Of a DNA stretch of 64,000 nucleotides, positions 1 to 11,668 are shown piece by piece. The notes beneath the pieces were generated by a model. The model was not told where the DNA came from and did no database searches. It saw only the letters and a program-made list of their open reading frames with translations. The DNA lies in contig JAIVFH010000022.1 in NCBI GenBank assembly GCA_025765595.1, positions 248,001 through 312,000 of the forward strand. Direction: 5' to 3'. Made by a program: the position numbers and the translations under genes. Each line of letters begins with the position of its first letter. Position 1 is the first letter of the stretch. The DNA comes from Obelidium mucronatum (taxonomy: Eukaryota > Chytridiomycota > Chytridiomycetes > Chytridiales > Chytriomycetaceae).

Positions 1-60
1 CTTACTACTCTCACCAAACGGGCATGTATGTTTATATTTATTCTTTCACATCTTTTTTAG

Positions 61-1079
61 ATATCCTGAAATCAAAGTGTATGGTATCGACTTGTCTAAC
101 ATTGGTTCAAGCAATTCGCCATACTCCTTCTCGTATGCTGATCCATCGAAACCTGATCTGAATCAAATGAACTTCAAAATGAACCTTACTATGACTCTGG
201 GAACGTACAACCCGAACTCTTACGATTTTAACGTTGAGCAGATTGATTTGATTGTGAGTTTGTTTTGGGTGTTTTCTTTTTCATTCTCTAGTGCCGATAA
301 CTTAAATTTTCTATTTTTTCGGTTTCCTCTTTTAGGCCCGAATGATGGTTAATAGATCGGTTGTTTTCGAAAATCGTCTGACAACACCTCTCACCTCGTT
401 CCAAGAACTTGTGAATATGATTGGATTGCCACCAACAACCGCTGGATACTACGGCAAGAACGACTCTATCGTTGGAACTTCCCACTATGGAAATATTGTT
501 TTCCCAGCCAGAAAAACAGTCAACTACACGATGCTGTTTTTGCTTGATTACACTCCTGACCCTAAACTGGGACTGCTCAAGGACCCGACTATTCTGGAAA
601 TCGCTAGCGTCTGTGGTATCAACTCGAAAAGTGGTGTTCAAAGACCAATGATCATCCACTATGCTGCTACCTCCATCATTACATCATTGAAGTCTTTGGG
701 CTTCAACCCTGTTTTGGAAAACGACATCAAGATCAAGTGCCCATTCTCCCAAGATCAGATTACGGCCGTTATTAGATCGGTTCAAAATGGAAAAAGTATT
801 ATGGATGCTTTATCGACCGTATTCGGAGGCGGTGAAGGATCTGTTGCACCCCCACCAGTTATTCAAATTCCAGACACTCCACCAACCACTGGACCAGTTC
901 CAACTGAAGCTGTTGGTACAACAGCCCGAGTTGGTACCACTGAGTCCCACAGTTTGTCTCCCACCCAAACCGTTGGTCCATCAGATTCTGTGCCCACTGA
1001 TGATTCGGGTATCCCCACTGATGTTCCCGAGGCTACAACTACCACCAGAACGGCTAGAAGGACGACTACAGCCGCGTAG
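61..1079 (+). CDS. LEA2-like single-pass membrane protein, paralogue 1 (5' truncated by window)
   Basis: Two exons are visible (61-253 and 336-1079), giving 311 residues. The upstream exon with the cytosolic tail and membrane helix lies outside the window. Position 61 follows a TTTTTTAG acceptor and completes the Arg codon that precedes the YPEIKV motif, as in the paralogues. The ectodomain carries the family landmarks: IDLSNI, LGTYNPNSYDFNV, the exon junction DLI|ARMMVN, KTVNYTM, DPTILEIA and CPFSQDQITAVI. The C-terminus is a Pro/Thr/Ser-rich tail. LEA2-like is inferred from the hydrophobic strand pattern around NPN. The gene is first in a head-to-tail array. Unlike copies 2, 3 and 5 it has no third intron before the tail. 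Function is unknown; a surface protein is likely. Confidence 0.8.
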
Positions 1080-1296
1080 ATTTAGGGTTGCAAACCCTGT
1101 TTTTTCTGTTCTCCCTACAGAGCGTTTTCTGTTTTTCTTTTTTATTCCTTTTTTTGTCTGTCAATTATCTGAAAATAAATACTTAGAGCACTTACACTGA
1201 TCTTAAAAAAAATATTTGATTGATTGGTTTAGAATTGATTAAACACCGGCTTAAAAAATTTTAAAATTCAAAAATTTCGTACTCGAAAAGCAAATT

Positions 1297-3054
1297 ATGC
1301 AAGAAACACCAGAGACGCATGTGGCTGTCCCCGCCCCATCGCAGCCTCTTGCACCAAGTAGAGATGACCTTGCTCCTTCGGTACCTGCTGCAGCTGACTC
1401 TGGTAGGCCTGTCGAAGCTGAAGCTGAAGTTGCCGGACAGGTTCAAGAACACTTTGTTGCCCCGCCTCTCCCTGCTGCTCAATACCAACAGTTTGCTGCT
1501 TATGATCCAGTTCAATACCAACAGTATCAGCAGCACTTCTACCAACAGCAGCAGCAACAGCAGCAGCAGCAGCAGCAATACTATGGGTATGTCCAGCAAA
1601 ACCAGGTCTATGCACATGACCAGAACCAGCAAATGTCGCAAAACTTTAGCCAGTACGGCAGCGAAGCGGCTCTCCAGGCACCACGACTAGATTCTCAGCC
1701 TGGAGGCGGCAGTCAGATCACTGAACGCAGTCTGCCACATATTGCAACCAAAAAGAGGTTCGATTCTGAAGCGATTGGTTTCTTTATGGGAAAGTACCTC
1801 TGCTGCTGCTGTCCCAAAAACAAAAAGCATCGCATGATTTGTGGAGGTGTTGTTTTGCTTGTCCTCATTACTGTTGGTGTGTTGTTGGGTATTTACATTC
1901 CAAGGTTTGTGTTCCACAAGGGGCCTTTTTATTTCCATCTCAATATCTCTTGTTTATCTTTTGACAATTATTTAGAATGCCGGATATTCAGGTCTTTGCA
2001 ATTGACTTGTCGAACATTGGCGCCAGCAATTCCCCCTACAAGTTTTCGTACACTGACAAGGCCAATCCAGGGCTAAACAATCTCAACTTTCAAATGAATC
2101 TTTCAATGAGCTTGGGTGCTTACAATCCAAACTTTTACGATCTGAACGTGGACCATATGGATTTAGTGGTGTGTTGGAATTATTTGAATTTGAGTTTTTG
2201 AAAGTGGTTATTCTAAACTCTTGCTGTTGTTTTTTTTACAGGCTAGAATGTTGGTCAATACATCGGTTGTATTTGATACAAAATTAACAACGCAATTGTC
2301 TGCTATGGGTGCCCTTGTTGAAGTTGTTGGAGCACCACCTGTTCGCCCACCAGGTTACAGCCCATCCAACAATTCAATTATTGGAACAGGGGCTTACGGA
2401 AAGATTCTCTTTCCATCAAAGACGTCCGTCAACTTTACTATGATTTTCTTCCTCAACTATACTGTCGACGCAAAGGTGGGCATTCTTGCGGATCCAACGA
2501 TTTTAGAAATCGCAAGTTCTTGTGGGGTGACGGATCGTCAGGGCAAGCCGCGGGCGATGCAGATTCATTACGATGCGACTTCGTATATTCCCACCATTTC
2601 TGATTTGTTTGGAAGCCCGACTATTTCAAGCAAAATTGGAATCAAGTGTCCCTTTTCGCAAGCGCAAATCACTGCTGTTATTCGTGCCGTTCAAAATGGA
2701 CAGGTTTGGTCTTTTTTTTTTTTTCAAGTCCTCGCTCTTGCTTCATTGGTTGATTGATTATTAATTTCCGCTGTTCAGTCGGTTATGGATGCGTTTAGTA
2801 GCGTCTTTGGTGGTGATTCTAATATTCCACCTCCACCGATTGTTCCGGATTCGCCAACTTCTTCTCCGGCCACGACGAGGACTGCGTCTGCAACTGCGAT
2901 TGCGAGCACTACCGCCGCTGTAACAGCTGCTTCGGAAACAACTGACGTCGTAGAGCCTACAATTGTCATCTCGACCACGACTCGTGTGGGAAGAACTACG
3001 ACTGTAAGGCCAACTACTACAGCAGCACCTACTACCTCCTCTGCGAATGCGTAA
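1297..3054 (+). CDS. LEA2-like single-pass membrane protein, paralogue 2
   Basis: Four exons (1297-1904, 1976-2168, 2242-2703, 2779-3054) sum to 512 codons plus stop. The cytosolic N-terminus is acidic and then Gln-rich (polyQ near residues 84-95). It is followed by KYLCCCCPKNKKHRMICG, a cysteine/basic cluster that looks palmitoylatable, then one hydrophobic helix ending GIYIPR. The ectodomain starts MPDIQVFAIDLSNI, contains SLGAYNPNFYDLNV and NFTMIF, and has a cysteine pair (SSCGV, IKCPFS). The tail is Thr/Ser-rich. Introns fall in the Arg codon after the helix, at DLV|ARM, and at QNGQ|SVMDA. The domain layout resembles plant NDR1/HIN1 and yeast Tag1-type LEA2 membrane proteins, but no specific function can be assigned. 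Confidence 0.82.
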
Positions 3055-3233
3055 TATAACCGGAATTTCGGTGTTTAGAGATTTTATGAATAAAACCTGT
3101 ATTTACTTTTTTCCAAGAAAGAAAGGCAATTTGAAGGGAAAGCTTGTTTTGTCTTTGTCCATGCAAAAACAAAAAAAAATCTCAGTCAAAACCTCATAAC
3201 AACAAACAACCACCAACACGCACGCACTTGCCG

Positions 3234-4864
3234 ATGGCCTCCCAAACATCCCAGACGCCGCTAATTGCCGGACCCGAGTCCGAGCAGCCCGCCATGTATC
3301 CGCAGCACAACTACCCGCAGGCGCATGCGGCGCCGTATGCTGCGGCGGGCGACGCCCAGCCGCGGAATCCGTACGGGTACCAGCCACAGTCGCCGCCGCA
3401 GACGCCGCCGCCGCCGGCCGCCGCCGCCGCCTACGCCAGCGCCTTCGGCGTGCCGGCGGCGGGCGCGGGCGACATCTACGCGCGCCTGGACAGCCACGCC
3501 GCGGCGCAGGCGAAAGACCTGCCCGCCTTGCCGCTGGACGCGCGCGCCGGCCGCCAGCAAAGATCAGCGCTGGAAAAGGCGGCAGCCTGCTGTCTGCCAA
3601 AGAAGCGGAAGCATCGCATCGTGTGCGGCATCGCCACGCTGGCCGCCGTGATTCTGCTTGCCGTGCTGCTGGGTCTCTTTATTCCAAGGTATGCTGGTGC
3701 TGGCGGCCGCACTCTCACTGCCACATCAATCAATCGCCGGCACTTAAAAATTTTTATAAAATAAGGTACCCAGAAATCAAAGTCTACGCCATCGATCTTA
3801 CAAACTTGAATGCCACAAATACTCCGTACCTGTTCACATTCAAAAACCCAAACAACCGTAATTTCAATGAACTTCGCATGCAAATGAACTTGACAATGCA
3901 CGTTGGAACATACAATCCAAATTTGTACGACTTGAATGTGGACCACATTGAGCTCACTTCCTATATGATGGCGAATACTTCTGTTCTGGAAAATATCCGC
4001 TTGACGAGTAATCTCTCCAGTTTTGGACCTTTAGTGGGAGTTGTTGGACCACCTCCCGTCCGGACAATTCCAAACTACGTCCCTTCTTCAAGTGCCAAAA
4101 TTGGAACCTCTACTTATGGTCAGATTGTGTTTCCAAGCAAGCAATGGGTCAACTACACCATGATTTTCCAACTCGATTACACACCCGACGCCCAAGTGGG
4201 GATTCTTGCAGACCCAACTATTCAAGAAATTGCAAACGCATGTGGAATTACCGCAAGAAACGGAAAGTCTCGGTCAATGAAGATTCATTACACCGCTGCA
4301 TCCACAATTTCTTCATTGAAAGCAATCGGTTTTACTCCAGAGCTGTCTGGAGACTTGGGTATCGTGTGTCCATTTTCACAGAGTCAAATTACAGCTGTTG
4401 TGAATAAGGTGCAAGCTGGTCAGGATGCATTTGCGGTAAGTTGTTTAATTTTTTTTCAGGAAAATCTTCTGTTTTTTTCAATCTTAAAATTTTTCTAAAC
4501 CAATCACGTGCAGGCAATCCAAGACGTTTTTGGCGGGGGCGACGCCAGCGCACCAGTTCCACCCCCTATTACGATTAATCCGCCGGCGGATCCGGTTATT
4601 CCAGTTCCAACGAATGAAAGCGATAACAGCGGTGTTGTTCCAACATCCAGTCAAAACTGGTGGGATAATCAACCTAACCAGTCCACCGAGACTTTTGGGC
4701 CTGCTTCTCCGACATCGTTTATCGACTCCCCTACATCCACGGAGTCTATTCAAGTCGTCTCAACGACGACTGCGAAACCTACCACCGACGCACCTGTCCA
4801 GACAGTGACAACACAAGTTGTGACTGCCACAGCTACCAACATTGCACCTCTTGCCTCCACTTAG
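3234..4864 (+). CDS. LEA2-like single-pass membrane protein, paralogue 3
   Basis: Three exons (3234-3688, 3766-4435, 4514-4864) give 491 residues. The start at 3234 (MASQTSQ) is preferred over an in-frame upstream ATG at 3144 because the extra 30 residues look like untranslated sequence. The N-terminus is encoded by a strikingly GC-rich stretch (about 3280-3680) and is Ala/Pro-rich. The cysteine motif is reduced to AACCLPKKRKHRIVCG. The helix ends GLFIPR and the ectodomain begins YPEIKVYAIDLTNL. This copy has lost the second family intron (HIELTSYMMAN is read without interruption) but has an intron at QDAFA|AIQDV, a position not shared with copies 2 or 5. The tail is Pro/Thr-rich with NQPNQST repeats. 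Confidence 0.82.
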
Positions 4865-4970
4865 AATTTCAACCTCATTATTTCTTTCAATAAAATGCCT
4901 CTTTTTTCCCTGAACTCAAGGTTGTTTTTTTCGCTCCTCGATTTTTTAATTTATTGCTATCTGCGCTGAG

Positions 4971-6298
4971 ATGGACACAAAGGACAGCGATCAAACTTTG
5001 ATAGCAACAGCAGCCGAACAGGAACGCCGCCAGGAGTCTCCTTCAGATGTGAATTCAAAGCAGCAACAGCAGCAGCAGCAGCAGGATACTCTGCCAACTG
5101 TTCGTGGCAACACAGCCTCAACGGTAGTCGCTCAGAGTTCAAACGAAGCATCCAATCTACAGCAAGAAAGCGGATTCTTGAGCAGTACTGGCGGTAAAGA
5201 GTATCTTGTACCAGATGCCGCAGTGCTGGAAAAGGGCTTGATCAAGGAGGCTGGTGATGATGTCAAACAGAAACCAGTCTCCAAGTGGGAACGGTACTTG
5301 TGCTGCTGCTGTCCAAAACGACCATTATATCGAATCATTTGCGGTTCAGTTGTGTTGGCTGTATTGATTGTAATTGGTGTTCTTGCCGGAATCTACTTTC
5401 CAAGGTAATTAGTTGTTCAAAATCTACCTAACCCCCCTCCAAAGCAATTACTAAAGCATCTTGGGTTCGTTTTTCTTTTTCTCGTTGGTTCGTTCGGGAT
5501 TGACAGATTTCCAGATACACAAGTGTATGATATTGACTTGACAAACTTGGCTGGACGCTCGTCCGCCTTCCACTTTAGCTACTTGAATGACACAGAAGAT
5601 CTGAACAAGCTGGTCATTCAACTGAATTTGACTATGCATGTTGGAACGTACAACCCCAATTTATATGGATTGACTGTTGATCAAATCGATTTGGTGGTAA
5701 GAGAGTGCTGTATTTTTTCTGTGTACTGTATCTAAGCACCGTCAATGTTTATTATTTCATTTTACAGGCCAGACTTTTGGTTAATACCACATACACTGCG
5801 GATCCATTAAGGACCACGTCATTGATGTCATATGGCTCCCTGGTTAAGGTTGTCGGAAAACCACCAGTAAACCCCAACCCAGGGACCTACTTTGGAAAGA
5901 ACGATTCCATCATCGGAACAGCTAAAACAACTGAATCTATTTTCTTCCCATCAAAGACTTTGGTCAACTACACACTCAATTTCGAGCTCTACTACACACC
6001 AGATCCACAACTGGGTCTACTCTTGGATCCAACCGTGTTGGAACTAGCCGATGGTTGTGGAATCACGTCTCGATACAAACCTCCGGGTCGTCCAATGCGA
6101 GTCCATTACAAGGCAACGTCCACGATTTCGTCCTTGAAGGCTTTGAACTTTGCTCCGTCGTTGGAAAGCTCGCTCTTGATTCGGTGTCCTTTTGATCAGT
6201 CTCAGATTGATGCTGTGATTTCCTATGTCAGTCAGGGATTATCTGTCTCGGATGCATTGAAGGTTGTGTTTGAAGGAGCACAGGTTGCTTTTGGTTGA
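4971..6298 (+). CDS. LEA2-like single-pass membrane protein, paralogue 4 (short tail)
   Basis: Three exons (4971-5404, 5507-5696, 5768-6298) give 384 residues, the shortest complete member. The N-terminus contains a short polyQ run (near residues 23-30). RYLCCCCPKRPLYRIICG precedes the helix, which ends GIYFPR. The ectodomain reads FPDTQVYDIDLTNL, HVGTYNPNLYGLTVDQIDLV|ARLLVNT, LVNYTLNFELYYTPDPQLG and CGITSRYKPPGRPM. The protein stops soon after VVFEGAQ, so the Ser/Thr-rich tail of its neighbours is missing. It pairs most closely with paralogue 5 (shared ELYYTPD and CGITSRYKPPGR). The intergenic gap to the next copy is about 140 bp. Confidence 0.82.
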
Positions 6299-6438
6299 GC
6301 TGGGTTCTTAAAGTGAATCCGGGCCAGATTGAACTTTGTGCTTTCATGCGTAAAAAGTAAAGAAAAAGTAAAACCTGTTTGTAAGCGGTGAAACGGTGAA
6401 CCAGGCCATCAAAAAAAAAAAGGTTCAGTCAAAGCACG

Positions 6439-8242
6439 ATGCATTACCAACCACCACCAAAGAGAGACGAGGACCAACAACAGTTGGAACAAGAGCATGA
6501 AGGATACCAAATGTATGAGTATTCTCGTCCCCAGCATGGATTCATTCCTCCCTCAAGCCAGCAGCAACCGCTACTAAGCGACTTCAGCCACCAAGATCAC
6601 TACCATGTACTATACAACCCATACGACTATTCTCGCTCTCAAGTAGTGGAGCAAGAACAGCAGCAGCAGCAACAACAACAACAGCAGCAACACCAGCTCT
6701 ACTATCAACCCGATATCAACTCATACAATCAAAGTGTTTTAAACCAGGACCCGCATTACCATCCACATCCACAGCATCAACAACAGCACTTCCTTGTATC
6801 GCACGACCAAGGATTCCTCCGAAACAGTCTGGGAAGATCACGTGTAGTTCCAAATACTGCGTTCACTCCTCAACCATTTGACAAGCTCCTGGAAACCGAA
6901 CTTCCCGCAAAAAAGGAAAAACGGAGCATTGGTTCTTGTTTGAGCCGTCGTTTATGTTGTTGTATCCCGAAAAGACCATTGCACCGGATTATCTGTGGTT
7001 CTGTAACGCTTGCCGTTTTGGTGGCTATTGGTGTTGTTGGAGGACTTTATTTCCCGCGATTCCCTGAAATCAAAGTGCATTCGATTGATTTGACGAATTT
7101 GATGGGAAGTAGCTCGGCGTTTCGGTTCAGCTATCTCAATAATTCCAGGAGTTTGAATGATATGGTGCTTGAAATGAATCTGACCATGAATGTGGGGACA
7201 TTTAATCCTAATCTTTATGGGATGACTGTGGATGAGATCAATTTATACGTTGAGTTTTTTTTTTTTTTTCTTTCTTAATTCCTTTAAAAAGCCCCTAAAA
7301 ATGTTTTTTTCCAACAGGCTCAAATGATGGTCAACACTTCGTACGTGGGCAATCCGCTAAGAACTACAGCTTTGACGTCATATGGTTCGCTAGTCAAACT
7401 TGTCGGTACTGCCCCTTCAGCATCGTATGCCACAGGATACTATGGGAAAAACGATTCCGTGATTGGAACCGCCAAATCAACTGAACCAATTTATTTTCCT
7501 TCCAAGGCGTGGGTCAATTACACCCTCAACTTTGAGTTATACTATACACCGGACCGCAAACTGGGACTACTGTTGGATCCAACGATTCTAGAAATTGCGG
7601 ACGCCTGTGGAATCACTTCACGATACAAGCCACCAGGTCGTGCAATGAAAATTCATTATACTGCCTTGTCTACTATTTCGGCGTTGAAGGCTCTGAATTA
7701 TGCGCCTTCGCTGTCGAATGATTTGCATATTATTTGCCCGTTTAGTCAAGACCAGATTAATGGAGTTATCAACCTTGTCCAACAAGGTAACCCCCAAAAG
7801 AAAAAAAAAACAATTAATGTAATATCATGGATTTTCTGACGTTTCCTTTTTGGATGAGTTAGGTGTGAGTGTTACCGACGCGCTGAAAATTGTGTTTGAA
7901 GGTGCCACTGCAGTTCCAAACAGTTCTGGCAGCAGTAGCAGTAGCAGTAGCAGCAGCAGTAGCAGTAGCAGCAGCGGCAGCAGCAACAGCAACAGCAGCA
8001 GCAGCAGCAGCAGCAGTGGCAGTGACGGCAGTACAAACGGTGGTAGCAACACTGAGAGTGCATCACCCACCAGTGCCAGCTCCGAAGGCTCCGATTCCAA
8101 AACTGCTGACACGGTGTCCCCCTCTAGCTCTAGTAGTGATAGTAGCAGCAATGTTGCCGGAAGTGGGTTGCCTGGTACCTCGAATGGGGATGTCGCTTCA
8201 AACTCAAATCAAGAATCTGGCGCCGAATCCAGCTCCTCCTAG
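6439..8242 (+). CDS. LEA2-like single-pass membrane protein, paralogue 5 (poly-Ser tail)
   Basis: Three exons (6439-7248, 7318-7786, 7863-8242) give 552 residues. The N-terminus is Gln/His/Tyr-rich with a polyQ tract. RRLCCCIPKRPLHRIICG precedes the helix ending GLYFPR, and FPEIKVHSIDLTNL follows without an intron, so the first family intron has been lost. The second intron uses a GTTGAG donor after INLY. A third intron lies inside the Gly codon of QQ|GVSVTDAL. The tail is a long poly-Ser/Gly tract (AGC/AGT repeats, about 7925-8030) followed by more Ser-rich sequence, plausibly an O-glycosylated stalk on the outside. The role is unknown. Confidence 0.82.
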
Positions 8243-8421
8243 TTTCCCTTTTTCTTCTTCTTCTTTTTTTTACCTAGCGCTCTTGGTTTGCTTTTTCCCT
8301 TGTGCGAAGCGTGGATGGATGGTGTATGGTGTATGGTGTATGGTTTGAGTAAAGCACATGCCTTGCTGTAAATATTTACTGGATGAAATTACAGATTTTT
8401 TTGGGCTCAAATCACATTGAA

Positions 8422-10281
8422 ATGCCACCACGCAGCAAAAGCAAAACAGGCCGCGACATTGACAACGGCGGTCGCAGCGCCAGTCGCACCGGCGGCAGCC
8501 GCAACGACAACCGCGACAGGGACTATGACTACGATTACGACAATGGCGGCAGCCGCCGGGGCAACGGCAATGGCTACAGAGAGAGTCCCGAGTGAGTAGC
8601 GGCTTGTTGGCTTCATCCCTCCTGCATTGCGCTCTTGGAACGCTGGAACGGGCTGCAGACAACCACGGGCGGGCGATCGCTTGGAGGGCACTGCCGATGG
8701 CTGCTTGTAAATTGTAATGGTGCGAGGGCTTGTGCAGCATGCGAACGCAAGGCAAAGCCATTGGCTGCCTATGCCCAATCTGTGCGCTCCTGAGTCAGCT
8801 GGAATGCAAGCAGCAGAGGCGGCAACCATGCTGTGAAGCCAACACCAATTTTGGTTGTTGGTGTCTTTGGAACCCTGATCACACTCCCCAAACTGAAAAA
8901 ATTCCTTCAATTTCCTCTTTTTGTTTAAACCCTAACGTTTCTCTCTCTCGAAACCCCAGACCTTCAAAGCCAAAGAGCAGCACCCGCAGAGAAGAAAAGA
9001 GCACAACCCGCCGAAACTATGATGATGACAACTACGTTGCGCGCAGTGAATCCAGAAACAACTCACGGAAGGGTGCTAGTTCCCCTCGAGAACAGCGTGA
9101 TGTTGATTACACGCCTTCTCGTCGAGGTGGAAACCACCAAGACAACTACCAGGATGATTACAACTACAGCAGCCCATCAAAGAACAATTACCCGTCGGAT
9201 TCAAAGTGGGGTGACCAAGACGATTACGATGTCAAGAGTACCAGCTCTGATGTTTACCGTCGTGATTTGGAAGATCATGGCTACGGTGGATACCCTGATG
9301 AGAAACCATCTTGGAAGCAAAAGGCGGAAAGATTCCTTTGCTGCTGTTGCCCAAAGAACAAGAAGCACCGTATTATTTGCACAGTTGTGATTCTTGTCAT
9401 TTTGATTGCTATTGCTGTTCCAGCAGCCCTCTTCTGGCCAAGGTAACCCGCTTTTTTCCTTGGAATTCGTCCATGTTTTTTAAATGCCTTTTTTTTCGTA
9501 CAGATTTCCCGAAATCAAAGTGAACTCCATCAACTTGGGTAATATTGACAAGGGTGCCTTCTCTTTCAGTACTCCAAACGACAACGGTAACTTGAACGAG
9601 ATGACAATCATGTTGTCACTTGATATGTACGTCAGCACATACAACCCTAATGCGTACGGATTGCAAGTCGATTCCATTGATTTGATTGTAAGTAGTGCTT
9701 TTTGTTGTGAACTTGAGTTTTTGAGTTGACTTTTTTTTTTTTGTCAGGCCAAAATGATGTCGAACAAGACATACTTGGCGGATGCTCACAAAGTACAACC
9801 TCTTGGTTCTTTTGGTTCTCTCGCAGCTGTTGTAAACCAAAAGGGTGCCATTCCACTCGCTTCTAAAAAGCCATCGGGTTACCAACCAAGTTACACAGCC
9901 AACATTGGTACCGCCAACATCTCCAACATTTATTTCCCCCCCAAGTCTTGGGTCAACTATACCATGACGTTCAATCTCAACTACACTCCTGATCCGTACG
10001 TTGGTATTCTCAGCGACCCAACTGTCGCGGAAATTGCTGATGCTTGTGGTATCACATCCCGATACGTCCCTGCAGGAAGACCAATGAAGATTCATTATGA
10101 CGCTCAGTCTACCATCAGTGTCTTGAAGCCATTGGGATATGCGCCATCCATTTCCAACGATATCTACATCAACTGTCCAATTAAGCAGTGTCAATTTTCT
10201 GCAATTGTAGGCGCGGTTCAAGGAGGAGCCGATGCATTTGCTGCCTTGCAGAATGTGTTGAGTAGTCCTGAGTCATGCTAA
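8422..10281 (+). CDS. LEA2-like single-pass membrane protein, paralogue 6
   Basis: Four exons (8422-8591, 8960-9442, 9504-9687, 9748-10281) give 456 residues. The start MPPRSKSK at 8422 is chosen because the ATG 13 codons upstream lies in leader-like sequence. The N-terminus is charged with RD/DY-rich repeats. A 368-bp first intron, the longest assigned in this array, splits it. RFLCCCCPKNKKHRIICT precedes the helix ending ALFWPR. The ectodomain reads FPEIKVNSINLGNI, YVSTYNPNAYGLQVDSIDLI|AKMMSNKT and CGITSRYVPAGRPM. The protein ends shortly after the NCPIKQCQF motif with no long tail. It is closest to paralogue 7 (both STYNPN..YGLQVD). Confidence 0.8.
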
Positions 10282-10456
10282 GGGTCGCATCCCTTTGTTT
10301 TTAGTTGTGTTTTTTTTTCCCCTTGTTTTCTCTCCTTTCTTGTTTGTATGACCTAGAATGTTTTTGTGTGTGTGTGTTTTTTTTAGAAGATGGTTGGAAT
10401 AAAACATATTTCGGTTTATTAAAATTGATTATCGAAAAATCGATATTCCAAATTCC

Positions 10457-11588
10457 TCAAGCTGGAGCCCCTATAACAGAACCAACCACCCCCACCACAT
10501 TTTGAAAATCAACTGTACAACCCGCCAAACGCTGACTCCACACTGGCGGCAACTGGAAAAACTTGCCACCCGGCGATTCCACTTCCTCCAATTTTTCAAC
10601 CTTTTTGACAACCGTGCAGTATTCTCCTACAGAAACTCCTGTTTCCGAGTCAACGAACCCAGCCGCCAATGTGCTTCCACTGGTGCCCGTGTATGCTTTC
10701 GGGTTCGTTCCAGACGGATTTGTGGCGGCACTGACGAGTGCCTGGGCAGAGTTTATAAAGAGGTTGGACATGTCTGAGATGGTTGTGCATGTGGGGCATG
10801 GGAACATTAGGAGGGGGAACGCGCCGTAGTAGAGGCGGCTTGTGCCGGTTATATTGAATTCACTGATATCAATTGAATCTGATTGTTTTTTTTTTAGTCA
10901 TCGGAACATCGGAATTCCAAAAAAATAAAATAAAATAAAATAAAAAATAAATAAATGTAAGAACTCAACTGCGGTAATAGCAAAAGTCAGTACACGAGTT
11001 CAAAGTGCCCACCGAAAGAGAACCAGTGAACAAGTACAAAGGAAAGTATGTGTTTGATGTTGGGATAATTGTGCCGTCAGCGACCAACCCCCTTTGAAAA
11101 CACAAAAAAGCCGAATTTGTTTAGCCGAATTACAGAAATATATATATCCACTCTTTTACCTCAAAAGATTCTGAATGTCTTCGACGTCATCGTACACAGG
11201 CTGGCTGTTTGTTACGACAAACACTGAAGAATTATATGTCACACTTTTTACGCCATATTCGTTCACTGTGTGTGTGTATGTATGTGTATGTAGAGGCAAT
11301 GTGGTTAACGCTCCTTCTTTCCTTTCCAAGAACTATACATTTCAAGTAGGGAGTCTTGACAAGCTCAGAATACAAGAGATCCAAAGACGGCTGAACAGCC
11401 GCAATCTTTGTCCCAATCTGACCCCAATAGATTGGCTGTACAACCATATCCTGAAAGATCTTCCCGCCAAGATATCGCGACCCTGTGAGACTGCCGGCGG
11501 CATAGACGCCATCTGATGATAGCAATAGGAATAATAGACGAAGGAGAATGATTCCTGTTGTTTTAAAGAAGAAGGACGTGTATATCAT
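10457..11588 (-). CDS. secreted EXORDIUM / phosphate-induced-1-like protein
   Basis: Four exons on the minus strand (11588-11339, 11223-11160, 11091-10970, 10878-10457) give an open frame of 285 residues; I placed the junctions by hand. A signal-anchor or signal peptide (ILLRLLFLLLSSDGVYA) is followed by SRYLGGKIFQDMVVQPIYWG, which resembles the GGPV..V.V..IYWG start of the family. Later landmarks are TYFPLYLF, NSCTDFCYYR, LYYGAF, a cysteine pair CPTC, an SAATNP segment, and GEYC near a C-terminal VWSQRLAGC. These match the order of motifs in the fungal/plant EXORDIUM family (PF04674-like). The acidic residues usual around the (A/V)TNP motif appear replaced (SAQALVSAATNP). It sits antisense between LEA2-like copies 6 and 7. 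Confidence 0.62.
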
Positions 11589-11668
11589 TTTCTATGTATT
11601 TTTGGAATGTAAATCACTTTTGTAAATCACGTCTTGTGTGTGTTTGTGTGTCTTTTTTTTTTTTTTTT

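Noticed and set aside
1261..1641. Poly-Leu antisense ORF at the polyQ tract of paralogue 2 (similar ones at 7825-8151, 12898-13107 and 11614-11874)
   Set aside because: These are reverse readings of CAG/AGC repeats in genuine coding sequence.
3103..3600. Arg/Ala-rich antisense ORF opposite LEA2-like paralogue 3
   Set aside because: GC-rich DNA leaves all frames open; the plus-strand frame has the family motif and splices correctly.
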